A stretch of DNA of 64,000 nt from Algoriphagus sp. TR-M9 (GCF_027594545.1 NZ_CP115160.1:1063001-1127000); one strand, 5' to 3'; positions 45,313 to 54,165 are shown, counted from the first letter of the stretch. Numbers and translations: made by a program. Notes: a model not told the origin generated them from the letters alone.

Positions 45313-46812
45313 ATGGCTAAACTCAGAAACCTATCCATCACGACTCCATTGCTTTTTGCTTTTCCTCTGAAAAGTACCTGGGCAATCAACCCTGTGGATA
45401 TCAACAGACCAATCATGGACGGTGATTGGGACGAAGCGGGAAGTCTCAAATTCTCAAGAGGCTTCATCATGGCAAAAAACGATGCCAATTTCCTTTATCT
45501 CACCTTAGATGTAGTGGAGGATACTGGAAATGACCCCAGTACAAACGATTATTTCTGGCTTTCCTTTGACAATAATCGGGACAGAAGCATCACCTCCAAT
45601 GTGGATGTGAACTATGGATTGTATCCTGGTCAAGCCAATAAACTCGGCAAGCAGAAATACCTAGGTCCGGGAAGATGGACAGGATTGCTTTCGGATCCTT
45701 CCAATTCAGCAGTGGTTCAGGAATTTGGTCCCAGCCCGAACTCAGAAGTGTCCCACCGCATTTGGAAATTCAGAATAGAACTGAGCGAAATCAATGTCGC
45801 ACTGTCCTGGCCCCTAAGTACTCCATATACTTATTTTGGATTCAGAGTCAAATCCAGCAACCCTGGGTTTACTACTGACTTTCCGGGTGGTTTTTACAAG
45901 GATTTTACCAAACTCCGACAACTGATTTTAAGCAGGAAACCTAGTATTCCTTCCAAGGATTTGGGGCCTATTATAGGTAGTGTGGGATTGATCCCTACTA
46001 CCAAAATCAATGCTCAAGGTAGAGCTACCACAGATTCGGGTTATTATCGGGTGTTCCAAAATGCTGCTTTTGGAGGTACTTTAAATCTGATTGGTAATAG
46101 GGCGAAGATGCAGTCACTTTATTCAGCGGGTAACATTAAGTACATGGTGCAAATAGCACCTCCCGGAGGCGGTTTATCCAAATTGATTTCTAACTGGTCC
46201 AACTACCGATGGAATGGCAGCACCTATGTTTTGGAGTCCTTCGCTCCCTCAGCCTATGGCTATTATCAGTTGGCAAATCCTGCTAAAGATTATTCTATTG
46301 ATGATCTGTTGATACAGTTTCCTACATCTGGATTGCTGCCAGGATTGTACACAGTAAAAGTCACCTTCTATATTGGGACTAGTTATTCCGTATTGGAGAC
46401 ACAGGAGGTGAAACTTTACATAGATAACCATGTGCCAGCTACCATCATAGAAAGCATCAGGCATGGTTCCAGTGAGGTGTCAGCCTGCGCCATTGAAAAA
46501 ATAGGTGCTAATCCGGATGGTCTGAATTTCAGAATTACGGCGAATGACCCTGAAGGGAATTTACGTGAGGTCAGCTTTTATGCTACCTATGGTGAAGGAC
46601 AATCTGCCTCCATCTATTCTGAGTCTTACGATCCCTCCAAAGGTAACTGGTCAGGTTTTACAAATCAACTTATCCCGGCTTCGGGGAATTGGCGTCCTCC
46701 TCAGTCCTGTGCCTATAGCTTTATCCTAACTGCTACTGCTAGGACCACAAACGGGTATTCCTGGATTGGTAAAAACACCATTCACAGGAATTTGACCTTG
46801 CTATTGGGCTAA
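45313..46812 (+). CDS. Secreted DOMON/CBM9-like protein
   Basis: 499 residues, no recognised family over its full length. The start MAKLRNLSITTPLLFAFPLK looks like a signal peptide with a likely cleavage after TWA. Residues about 30-200 look like a CBM9/DOMON-type sugar- or haem-binding sandwich: PIMDGDWDEAGSLKFSRGF, NFLYLTLDVVEDTG and DYFWLSFDNNRDRSIT. The C-terminal part has two further beta-rich regions ending in FILTATARTTNGYSWIGK, resembling Ig-like folds. It precedes the cytolysin gene by 275 bases with one 119-bp repeat between. No function is assigned. Confidence 0.65.
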   Translation: MAKLRNLSITTPLLFAFPLKSTWAINPVDINRPIMDGDWDEAGSLKFSRGFIMAKNDANFLYLTLDVVEDTGNDPSTNDYFWLSFDNNRDRSITSNVDVNYGLYPGQANKLGKQKYLGPGRWTGLLSDPSNSAVVQEFGPSPNSEVSHRIWKFRIELSEINVALSWPLSTPYTYFGFRVKSSNPGFTTDFPGGFYKDFTKLRQLILSRKPSIPSKDLGPIIGSVGLIPTTKINAQGRATTDSGYYRVFQNAAFGGTLNLIGNRAKMQSLYSAGNIKYMVQIAPPGGGLSKLISNWSNYRWNGSTYVLESFAPSAYGYYQLANPAKDYSIDDLLIQFPTSGLLPGLYTVKVTFYIGTSYSVLETQEVKLYIDNHVPATIIESIRHGSSEVSACAIEKIGANPDGLNFRITANDPEGNLREVSFYATYGEGQSASIYSESYDPSKGNWSGFTNQLIPASGNWRPPQSCAYSFILTATARTTNGYSWIGKNTIHRNLTLLLG

Positions 46813-46835
46813 GAGTACCCTGCTTTGCAGCTAAA

Positions 46836-46954
46836 GAGGCTGTATCAAAAGTATAGTTTGTCATATTGAGCGAAGTCGAAATGTATCCTGAATTACAGGA
46901 AATGGCCTTCGACTCTGCTCAGGCAGACAGCGAGAAGCCTTTTGAGACAGCCTC
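46836..46954 (+). repeat. 119-bp fold-back repeat, copy 1
   Basis: Ends GAGGCTGTATCAAAAG (46836-46851) and CTTTTGAGACAGCCTC (46939-46954) are inverted. Internal pairs are also inverted: TGAGCGAAGTCGAA with TTCGACTCTGCTCA, and TCCTG with CAGGA, so the whole unit can fold into one long hairpin. It is about 92% identical by eye (about 10 differences over 119) to the copy at 48635-48753 and in the same orientation. The CTTCGACTCCGCTCA type recurs in Bacteroidetes intergenic DNA. It may also act as a terminator. Confidence 0.9.
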
Positions 46955-47087
46955 ATTTTTTGTGCCTATACAGGTTTGTTCTGTGTTGTTATAGGCTTAC
47001 TTCAGGTTTTTTACATTTTTTTTCAGCTTGCATTACCACTTTTGAAAGCTTTTGTCGCCTATAGAGATGTAACAAAAACTATTCGCC

Positions 47088-48623
47088 ATGAAAGCATTAT
47101 TTAAAATCAACATGAAGGCAGCTTTTTCATTTGCCTTGGTCTTTTTAATCCTGACTTCCTGTAATCTGGGAGAAGATGATGAACCGATCAAAACATCTCC
47201 GGATGCGGAGTCCATCAGCCAGTATATTCGAAACCTTAATTTCGATGAACAAGAATTGTTCAATGTCCAGGGGATTTCAGGTGCACTATCACGCCAAGAT
47301 GTAGGAGGTCCTATTACCAACACCACGCCTGGACAAGGAGTGTACACCGAATGCAAAACCCAGCGAGTTTCTCTGAAAAGTAATTTTGAGGAGATCGCAA
47401 TTTTAAGGCCTACGGATGGAGTGATCTACCCGGGGGCATTGGTGGTAGCTGATAAGGCTACCCTCGGAGGACTTCCAACTCCGGTTACTATAGATCGCTC
47501 ACCTATAAAGCTTCGTTTGGATCTGCCGGGAATAGGTGAGAACGGGAATATAGAAGTGGAAAACGCCAGTAATACCAGTGTGCAAAGTAAGATAGATGAA
47601 GCCTTAGAATGGTGGAATGCCAATTCCAAGCCAGATGGCTACACCATAGCTTCCAACTCATCCTATGCCGCAGCTACCTCTTATTCCTCCAAGCAGCTGA
47701 GTATAGATGTTGGCTTGAATGTAGATTGGGCTAGAGGAGATGCCCAGGCACAGTTCAACTACACGTCCAGTCAGTCTGAGCGAGTGGCGATGATGGTTTT
47801 TAAACAGAGGTTTTATACCATTACTATGAATGCGCCTAATAATCCCGGAGAGGTTTTCGGGGCCAATGCTACCATTGCAGATGTAGAATCTAAGTTTAGT
47901 CCGGAGGGACCTCCAGCCTATGTGCACTCAGTCTCATACGGTCGGATCATTATGTTTAGAATGGTCACTACGGAGACGGCTACCGATTCAGAACTTTCCG
48001 GCGCATTCAACTATGCCACTGGGTTGACTTCGGCATCTGGCTCCTTGGAAGCAAAGTACAAGTCGATTTTAGAAAAATCCTCCATTACAGTAGTGACCAT
48101 GGGAGGAAGTGCAGAAGCGGCTTCCTCAGCAGTGACTGCAAGGAATTTTGGAGACTTGGAGGAGGTACTGCAGGGAGAAAATGCAGTTTACAGTAGAAAT
48201 AATCCAGGAGTTCCGATTGCTTATAGTTTGAAATACCTGAAAGACAATACCAATGCAAAACTCGGGTACACCACAGAATACAGTATTCAAAACTGTGAGC
48301 AGAAAACCTATCCATCTCAAAATGTTTCACTAAATAATAAGAATGGGTTTTTGGGAGTGACTATGCGTTTTACAATTTACTACAAGCAAAAATCAGGAGG
48401 GAATACCTATAACCGTACTGTCAGCAGTGGTGATATTAAGACCAATACCAAGGAGGTCAAGGCGGTCCCATCAGGTGCCTTTGACATCAGGGTAGTAGTA
48501 GAGTTCAAAGATGGGTTTAAATGGAAGTTTCTATATGATCGTGAGTACAGCAGGCCAACTCAACTTTGCATGGAGTCTACGCAATCTCTCACTCAAGTAA
48601 GGGTTCAGTCGGTCTCTTGTTAA
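47088..48623 (+). CDS. Thiol-activated (cholesterol-dependent) cytolysin-family lipoprotein
   Basis: 511 residues. Lipoprotein signal (VFLILTSC, Cys25). From about residue 40 the whole CDC fold can be followed: AILRPTDGVIYPGALVVAD (104-122), RSPIKLRLDLPGIG (137-150), ERVAMMVFKQRFYTITM (231-247), PPAYVHSVSYGRIIMFRM (275-292), the glycine pair Gly339-Gly340 in TVVTMGGSAEAA, ARNFGDLEEVLQ and PIAYSLKYLKDN. The domain-4 undecapeptide (classically ECTGLAWEWWR) reads EFKDGFKWKFL here and the Cys is lost. Pore formation is a family property; the cholesterol-binding set looks absent. It is flanked by identical-orientation repeats. Confidence 0.88.
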   Translation: MKALFKINMKAAFSFALVFLILTSCNLGEDDEPIKTSPDAESISQYIRNLNFDEQELFNVQGISGALSRQDVGGPITNTTPGQGVYTECKTQRVSLKSNFEEIAILRPTDGVIYPGALVVADKATLGGLPTPVTIDRSPIKLRLDLPGIGENGNIEVENASNTSVQSKIDEALEWWNANSKPDGYTIASNSSYAAATSYSSKQLSIDVGLNVDWARGDAQAQFNYTSSQSERVAMMVFKQRFYTITMNAPNNPGEVFGANATIADVESKFSPEGPPAYVHSVSYGRIIMFRMVTTETATDSELSGAFNYATGLTSASGSLEAKYKSILEKSSITVVTMGGSAEAASSAVTARNFGDLEEVLQGENAVYSRNNPGVPIAYSLKYLKDNTNAKLGYTTEYSIQNCEQKTYPSQNVSLNNKNGFLGVTMRFTIYYKQKSGGNTYNRTVSSGDIKTNTKEVKAVPSGAFDIRVVVEFKDGFKWKFLYDREYSRPTQLCMESTQSLTQVRVQSVSC

Positions 48624-48634
48624 GCCTACACCAA

Positions 48635-48753
48635 GAAGCTGTCTCAAAAGTATAGTTTGTCACATTGAGCGAAGTCGAAATGTATCCTAATTTACAGGAA
48701 ATGTCCTTCGACTCCGCTCAGGCAGACACCAAGAAGCCTATTGAGACAGCCTC
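48635..48753 (+). repeat. 119-bp fold-back repeat, copy 2
   Basis: Same length, orientation and structure as the copy at 46836-46954, with ends GAAGCTGTCTCAAAAG and CTATTGAGACAGCCTC. It begins 11 bases after the cytolysin stop codon and could end that transcript as a hairpin. No obvious target-site duplication is visible at either copy. Confidence 0.9.
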
Positions 48754-48795
48754 TTTAACCCGCATTGCGAATGCCTATTCGGGTTTATGGAAAAG

Positions 48796-51396
48796 TTAAT
48801 CCTTTAGTGCCAGCTGCTGTTCATAGAAGCTCACCTTTTCTAGGTTATTAGTGGCATGGTAGGCAGTAAGCAGCGATTGATGAAGTTGAGTGATTTTAGC
48901 TTCATGCTGCTCTGTATCTTCAGTCAGAGTATTTAAAGCGAGTTCAAGGTATTCTATGGCGGTAGGATAATCCCCAAGGTCTAGCAGACATTCGCCAAGT
49001 GTTTGCTGACTTTGGGTGATTTGAATATGGCCTGCGGGCAAATTCCCCTCCCGTATCTCCAAAGCTTTTAGGTATAATTCACTTGCAGTTTTCAGGTCAC
49101 TTTCCTTGACCGCGATATCGGCAAGCCGGCTGAGTGGAGCTGCTTGAGCTAGTAGATTACCCGGATTTAATTCAGCATAAAGCCTTCTGGATTCTTCTAC
49201 CTTTTCTTTAGCTATAGCATAATCCCCTAGGAAATAATAGGAATTCCCTTGATTCCCTATAAGACCTGCGTAATAGTAATGTTTTTTGCCAAAAAGCGAA
49301 TCTACGATCAGTAGGGTAGAGTCGTAAATGGCAATCGCCTCTTTGTATTTATTGATATGATTGTATGTTCTGGCTGTATTGGCCATGCTGGCTAAGGTTT
49401 CTACATGGAAAGTGCCCAAAATGGCCTTACGCTGCTGATAGGATTTTTGAATGTAATCCAGCGCCTTTTCATATTGCTCCATCCCCTGATATAAACTACC
49501 CAGGTAATTGTAGGTGTAGGCAATTTCCAAATGGGGTTCATCATATAGCTCTCTTTTCATGGCCAGAGACTGAAGCAAGAAGGTTTCCCCACTCTTGAAA
49601 TCACCCAAGTCACGTGACGTAGAGCCCATCATATGTAAGGTGAAAGCCAGGTCTGTATGAGGTGCTTCTCTCAATTGTAGGTATTGCTCATGAGCCAGTC
49701 GGTATATAGAGTCGGCAAGGACGATATTTCCCAGATCAAGATTCACATTTCCCATCTGCGTCAAAATAGAAGCGTAAATTTCTCCATTGGTGATTTTATG
49801 GTCCTGAAGTCTTTCAAATGCCTTGTCAATTATGATTTTGGAGGTGTCCAGTTCACCGTAGTAGTAGTGAGCTTGCGAGATTACCATTTCTGCTGAGGCT
49901 AGGTTTTCTGCACTGATGTCAGGAATAGAAGTGTAGATTTCAAAGCCTTGCTGCGCTATTTTCTCCCCTTTTTCGTACTGCCCAAGGTTGAAATATACCG
50001 GTGCCAGCCGGAGAAGCATGTCAGAATACAATTCAGGGTCATCCTGCATGTTATTTGTCAGGTTTTCTATGCCTTGATCGAGCAGATTAACCGCTGTGAT
50101 CGTGTCCGCCCCTCCAATATTAGGATCAGCAGCCATAAAGATATCTGTCAGTAATTCTGTAATCTGATTGGCCTTTTTGGCTTCAGCCTCAGCTCGGTCT
50201 CTTTGCTTTTGAAGCTGGAGGGTGTAGTAGGTACCCATGGAGAAAATAACCAGAGTGCCTATAAAAATCGAAGCGACCAGCGCTCTATTTCTTCTGAAAT
50301 ATTTAGCAGCCTTGTAGTTCAGGTCATGTTTTCGAATACTGATTGGGTAATCTCCTAGAAAAGCATGCAGGTCATTGATTATTTGATTGACCGTGCTGTA
50401 TCTGTCCACAGGTTTTGCGGCTGTACATCGATTTGCAATTGCCCTCAAGTCCTCAGCAAATGCTGAGAGTTTATCCTCAGCGAGTAGTAGGTTAGGATTA
50501 TTACCTGATAAGATTGCTTTTTTTAGTTCTAGAGGTTTTTTAAGCAAAGGTTCGAAAGGATGCCTCCCATCTAATAGTTCGATGAAGATTACGCCCAGAG
50601 CGTAAATATCGGATGCGGTATTCAAATCCCTTTTTTCAAGTTGCTCGGGAGAGGCATAGGCTAGGGTAAAGGCGCTGGTATCCGTGCTTTGGTGCTCTTC
50701 TATTAATTTGGAAACTCCAAAATCCAAGAGCTTTACACGACCTGATTGATCGACGAGGATATTTTGTGGCTTGAGGTCCAGATGAAGAACAAGTGACTGA
50801 TGGGCATAGCTTACTGCTTCGCAGACATGGATAAAAAGTCTGATTCTTTGCTTAATTGTCAGGTTTTGGCTTTCTGAATAGTCAGACAGTGATTTGCCAG
50901 AGACCCACTCCATGCTAAAGTAAGGTCTGCCATCATCCACAAAGCCTCCGTCATATAAACGGGCTATTCCCGGGTGGTTTAGTTTAGCTAGAATTTGTCT
51001 TTCCCGCTGAAATAAATCCCGGTTTGAAGAGTTGAGTACCTGGGATTTCATTAGTTTGATAGCCACAGTTTGGTCAAACTGCCCATCAGTGCGAATGGCT
51101 TTGAAGACCGACCCCATGGCTCCTTGACCGATGAGCTGGTCCAGTCTGAATGCCCCAATCTGCGTGCCTACCAGATCTGGGTCTTTGCTCCATTCTTCTA
51201 AGATTACCTGTGCTGAATTTCCGAAAATCGGCGCCGGATTTTTATCGGCGTCAAGTAGGGATTTGAGTAAAGTGTAGGTTGGGAAGTCGCTATGCTTCAA
51301 TGATTCTAGCCTTTCTGACTTCTGGCTTTCGGGCATGCAGACCAAATCCTCAAAAAGTGCTTCGATTTGATTCCAATTTTCTTTTTCACGAGCCAT
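48796..51396 (-). CDS. Serine/threonine protein kinase with TPR tail
   Basis: 866 residues from the ATG at 51396. Kinase domain about 75-345: glycine loop GQGAMGSV (90-97), Lys114 (VAIKL), catalytic HLD (205-207) in HLDLKPQNIL and DFG (225-227). The usual HRD Arg is Leu206, so it is a non-RD kinase. A transmembrane segment (about 373-393) is followed by a coiled segment and about ten tetratricopeptide repeats (440-840) outside. The upstream gene, 2 bases before, encodes a sigma-70 ECF-like factor; such pairs are usually linked in signalling, the kinase probably controlling the sigma factor. Confidence 0.92.
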   Translation of the reverse strand: MAREKENWNQIEALFEDLVCMPESQKSERLESLKHSDFPTYTLLKSLLDADKNPAPIFGNSAQVILEEWSKDPDLVGTQIGAFRLDQLIGQGAMGSVFKAIRTDGQFDQTVAIKLMKSQVLNSSNRDLFQRERQILAKLNHPGIARLYDGGFVDDGRPYFSMEWVSGKSLSDYSESQNLTIKQRIRLFIHVCEAVSYAHQSLVLHLDLKPQNILVDQSGRVKLLDFGVSKLIEEHQSTDTSAFTLAYASPEQLEKRDLNTASDIYALGVIFIELLDGRHPFEPLLKKPLELKKAILSGNNPNLLLAEDKLSAFAEDLRAIANRCTAAKPVDRYSTVNQIINDLHAFLGDYPISIRKHDLNYKAAKYFRRNRALVASIFIGTLVIFSMGTYYTLQLQKQRDRAEAEAKKANQITELLTDIFMAADPNIGGADTITAVNLLDQGIENLTNNMQDDPELYSDMLLRLAPVYFNLGQYEKGEKIAQQGFEIYTSIPDISAENLASAEMVISQAHYYYGELDTSKIIIDKAFERLQDHKITNGEIYASILTQMGNVNLDLGNIVLADSIYRLAHEQYLQLREAPHTDLAFTLHMMGSTSRDLGDFKSGETFLLQSLAMKRELYDEPHLEIAYTYNYLGSLYQGMEQYEKALDYIQKSYQQRKAILGTFHVETLASMANTARTYNHINKYKEAIAIYDSTLLIVDSLFGKKHYYYAGLIGNQGNSYYFLGDYAIAKEKVEESRRLYAELNPGNLLAQAAPLSRLADIAVKESDLKTASELYLKALEIREGNLPAGHIQITQSQQTLGECLLDLGDYPTAIEYLELALNTLTEDTEQHEAKITQLHQSLLTAYHATNNLEKVSFYEQQLALKD

Positions 51397-51398
51397 AA

Positions 51399-51947
51399 TC
51401 AAGCGCTGTTTTTTAACTCATTGCTGAGCCATGCTTTGGCAAGTCGCCAGTCCCTGCGCACTGTGTCAATGGAAACATCCAGCAATCCTGCGATTTCCTC
51501 ATGCTTATACCCTCCAAAGAAATGGTATTCCACTACCCGGCAATAGCGGTTGTTGATGGCTTTCAGACGAACCAGGGCCTCGTATAAATTCAGGATTTGT
51601 TCTGGCGTGGTAGCCACCTTGTGGTTGACCTCGCCAAAAGTTAAATGGACTTGGTTCCCTCCACGTTTTTGCCTTTGCTTTTGCCTCGCATAATCCACCA
51701 GAAACCGCCTCATGCAAATCGCAGCTATAGCCATGAAGTGTTCTTTATTTTGGAAGTCATTTTGGTGCTGCTCCATTTTTAGGTAAGCTTCATGAACTAG
51801 TGCTGCGGTATCGAGAGTAGGCGCGTTGAATTCTTGCCGAAGTTTATGACTGGCGAGTGAAGAGAGCTCCTGATAGCAATTCATGAACAATGAGCGCTTT
51901 ACTGAAAAATCGCTGTTGGGGACTGAGGTTGGGCCTGAAATGGACAT
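51399..51947 (-). CDS. ECF-like sigma factor paired with kinase
   Basis: 182 residues. ECF-type sigma-70 (the kinase-associated branch): region 2 contains TAALVHEAYLKMEQ and IAAICMRRFLVDYARQKQRQ; a linker with KRGGNQVHLTFGE; region 4 ends in the helix-turn-helix HEEIAGLLDVSIDTVRRDWRLAKAWL. Its stop codon sits 2 bases ahead of the kinase ATG, giving strong coupling. No anti-sigma factor gene is seen. It probably directs a regulon answering an envelope signal. Confidence 0.9.
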   Translation of the reverse strand: MSISGPTSVPNSDFSVKRSLFMNCYQELSSLASHKLRQEFNAPTLDTAALVHEAYLKMEQHQNDFQNKEHFMAIAAICMRRFLVDYARQKQRQKRGGNQVHLTFGEVNHKVATTPEQILNLYEALVRLKAINNRYCRVVEYHFFGGYKHEEIAGLLDVSIDTVRRDWRLAKAWLSNELKNSA

Positions 51948-52066
51948 AAGTGTTTAAAAATCTGACAGTTCATGAAGTTAAGGCTGGGTCGATTAGATGA
52001 CAAGTGATTGGTCAGAAAAAATGTATTGAAATGCAGTTTTATTGGTTTGAAAATAATTGCCCACTG

Positions 52067-52203
52067 AGAATCGGGGGCTGGCCGATAACATTTTAATTTT
52101 TACCAACCCGGTCAGAAGACCAAAGGCCGAACTGGTCTAAAACCTAGATTTAGCTAAATTCTGCATTGGTTTTGCCTATTTACTGGTAGCAATGCGGATA
52201 CCC
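52067..52203 (-). repeat. Fold-back intergenic element, copy D
   Basis: The right end TTTACTGGTAGCAATGCGGA (52179-52198), followed by TACCC, is the ACTGGCA...GCGGAT-type end of copies A-E. The core ACCCGGTCAGAAGACC (about 52114-52129), followed by AAAGGCCGAACTGGTC, is the complement of the core of copies A and C. The left end is decayed. It lies between the sigma-factor gene and the small membrane-protein gene. Confidence 0.5.
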
Positions 52204-52222
52204 AGCGAATTGAAAAATGGCC

Positions 52223-52339
52223 TCAAGACTTTTTTTTCGATGAGCCGCCGCCAGAGATTTTATAGATCAAATAGCCTATGCCGATCAGGAAATGAAGGGC
52301 TACGATGCCCACGATAAGATAAATAAGGCCGTCTGACAT
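52223..52339 (-). CDS. 38-residue membrane microprotein
   Basis: Short open frame: ATG at 52339, sequence MSDGLIYLIVGIVALHFLIG, then IGYLIYKISGGGSSKKKS and stop at 52223. One transmembrane helix (about 5-28) is followed by a glycine hinge and a positively charged lysine tail, a typical small single-pass protein with the tail in the cytoplasm. It is separated from both neighbours and has no known family that I recognise. It is too short for standard gene-calling thresholds. The codon pattern and sharp helix support it. Confidence 0.6.
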   Translation of the reverse strand: MSDGLIYLIVGIVALHFLIGIGYLIYKISGGGSSKKKS

Positions 52340-52378
52340 GGAGCAGGATTTGTTGGTAATAGTAAGTAATTCCAAAAC

Positions 52379-52406
52379 AAAAAGCCATCGTGTCGGATGG
52401 CTTTTT
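52379..52406. terminator. Terminator after the isomerase-like lipoprotein
   Basis: AAAAAGCCATC / GGATGGCTTTTT with a 5-base loop. It lies 22 bases after the stop of the minus-strand gene at 52429 and upstream of the microprotein. Confidence 0.85.
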
Positions 52407-52428
52407 GAGATTGAGTAGGAGTGAAATC

Positions 52429-53340
52429 TTATTTGAAACCGATTTCTTCTAAGCCTGTATGGCTGATTTTGATGGCTTCCATGGGATCCAGACCGAATGT
52501 CTGGTCTTGTTCTACCAGGTAGAATTCCATTCCTGATTTGTCTTTTTCTGCAAGAATTCTTTTGAAATCTATGTTTCCGGTATTTACCGGAGCAAAGTTG
52601 CCCTCATCGTTCATGTCCTTGACATGCCAAGCTTTAAACCTTCCCGGGTATTTTTCGAAGTAAGCCAAAGGATCAGCTTCAGCCTTGTTTACCCAAAATA
52701 GATCCATTTGGAAGTTGACATATTCTGGATTACAGTTTTCTAATAGGTAATCTTCGATGATTGTGCCATCTGATAGGGCCTTGAATTCAAAATCATGGTT
52801 GTGATACAATAGCTTTAACCCAGCAGCATGACATTTTTCGCCTAAGGTGTCCATCACTTTTGCCAGATCTTCTGCTGAGCCTTTCATACCCATGCCGTCT
52901 GGACCGAAGGTGAACATACCCATAGGAGGGACAGGAATTACGAAATATTCTATTCCTGCTGCTTTCACATCTGCTATCAGCTGATCAGCATTTTCCATGT
53001 TTACCATGCCCATATGGGCGCTTTTGACAGTCATGCCAAGTGATTCTACGTAGGCCTTGAACTCGGTGGGGGGCATGCCGTAAAATTTGCCCTCGCTATA
53101 ATTAGCGGCTTCTACATAAGCGTATCCTGCATCGGCGACCGCCTGAAGGGTGCTTTTGGGATTGCTGGACATGGAGTCCCGTACCGTGTAGAGGGCCAGT
53201 CCCCCAAAGCTTTGGGTTTCAGCTTGTACCACTTCTGGTGTCTCCGTAGAGACTTCTGCGCTTTTTTCAGAACTGCATGAGGCGAATCCCAAGCTCAGCG
53301 CAATAAGAAGAGTGAAATTTAATTTTAAGTTTTGTTTCAT
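52429..53340 (-). CDS. Periplasmic xylose-isomerase-like lipoprotein
   Basis: 303 residues; lipoprotein signal (LGFASC, Cys22) and an acid/Thr-rich linker. TIM-barrel metal-site segments are in order: AYVEAANYSEGKFYG, LKLLYHNHDFEF, VNFQMDLFWVNK, AWHVKDM and FYLVEQDQT. It belongs to the same superfamily as the protein at 26716-27579 but is only distantly similar. Such lipoproteins act on sugars or keto-sugars in the periplasm; the reaction is unproven. Single gene, divergent from the flavin reductase. Confidence 0.87.
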   Translation of the reverse strand: MKQNLKLNFTLLIALSLGFASCSSEKSAEVSTETPEVVQAETQSFGGLALYTVRDSMSSNPKSTLQAVADAGYAYVEAANYSEGKFYGMPPTEFKAYVESLGMTVKSAHMGMVNMENADQLIADVKAAGIEYFVIPVPPMGMFTFGPDGMGMKGSAEDLAKVMDTLGEKCHAAGLKLLYHNHDFEFKALSDGTIIEDYLLENCNPEYVNFQMDLFWVNKAEADPLAYFEKYPGRFKAWHVKDMNDEGNFAPVNTGNIDFKRILAEKDKSGMEFYLVEQDQTFGLDPMEAIKISHTGLEEIGFK

Positions 53341-53486
53341 TTTAGGTTGGGTTTTATTGGGCTCAAGATAGCTAAATACTCCTAAACAAAGGAACCAAAC
53401 TACGCTTTGTACCAGCCCAACTAGAGGGAATTAAACAAAAATGCTCAAATCCGTATTAGTAAATGACAACCAACCTTATTATTACC

Positions 53487-54152
53487 ATGACCTATATCTC
53501 GAAAATACTCGAAATAGAAAAGATCACGCATGATGTGAAGCAGTACAAAGTCGAAAAGCCGGAAGGTTACTCTTTTATACCCGGTCAGGCTACCGAAGTG
53601 GCAATTAATAAACTGGAGTGGAAAGAAGAAAAGCGGCCTTTTACTTTCACTTCCTTACCTGAGGCGGACCATCTGGAGTTTGTGATCAAATCTTACACCG
53701 ACCATGATGGAGTCACCAAGCAGTTGGCCGATTTGAATGTGGGGGATGAGCTGATTTTGGATGATTCCTGGGGCGCAATTCAGTACAAAGGAAAGGGAGT
53801 TTTTATAGCAGGTGGAGCCGGAGTTACGCCCTTTATTGGGATTTTCAAAGCCTTAGAAGCGAAAGATGAATTGCTTGGCAATACCTTGATTTTTGCGAAT
53901 AAAACTGCAGATGACGTGATTTTAGAATCTTACTTCCGGAAAGCCCTTGGGCATGATTTTATTTCAGTTCTAGAAAAGGAACAAGCCGGTGGCCATCAAA
54001 ATGGAATGATAGACAAGGATTTTCTAAAGGCTCATGTGAAAGATTTTTCGCAGGAATTCTATGTCTGCGGTCCGGATAAAATGGTTCAGGACATCAGCCA
54101 AGCTCTGGAAGAACTGGGAGCCGAACCGGATGCCATTACATTTGAGAAGTGA
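53487..54152 (+). CDS. Ferredoxin-reductase-type flavin oxidoreductase
   Basis: 221 residues, cytoplasmic; start taken at the ATG at 53487 (MTYISKILEIEKI), the first residues being typical. FAD-binding barrel (about 1-95) with the RPFTFTS motif, flavin-interacting, and the NAD(P)H domain with GKGVFIAGGAGVTPFIGIFK. The late EFYVCGPDKMVQDI is the C-G-P motif for NAD(P)H. It probably passes electrons to a protein partner; no ferredoxin or oxygenase is adjacent. An earlier in-frame ATG at 53463 is possible. Confidence 0.88.
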   Translation: MTYISKILEIEKITHDVKQYKVEKPEGYSFIPGQATEVAINKLEWKEEKRPFTFTSLPEADHLEFVIKSYTDHDGVTKQLADLNVGDELILDDSWGAIQYKGKGVFIAGGAGVTPFIGIFKALEAKDELLGNTLIFANKTADDVILESYFRKALGHDFISVLEKEQAGGHQNGMIDKDFLKAHVKDFSQEFYVCGPDKMVQDISQALEELGAEPDAITFEK

Positions 54153-54165
54153 TCGAAAACTGAGA

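Noticed and set aside
46836..48753. Classical composite transposon around the cytolysin
   Set aside because: No transposase or insertion-sequence gene and no target duplication is visible; only short repeats flank the gene.
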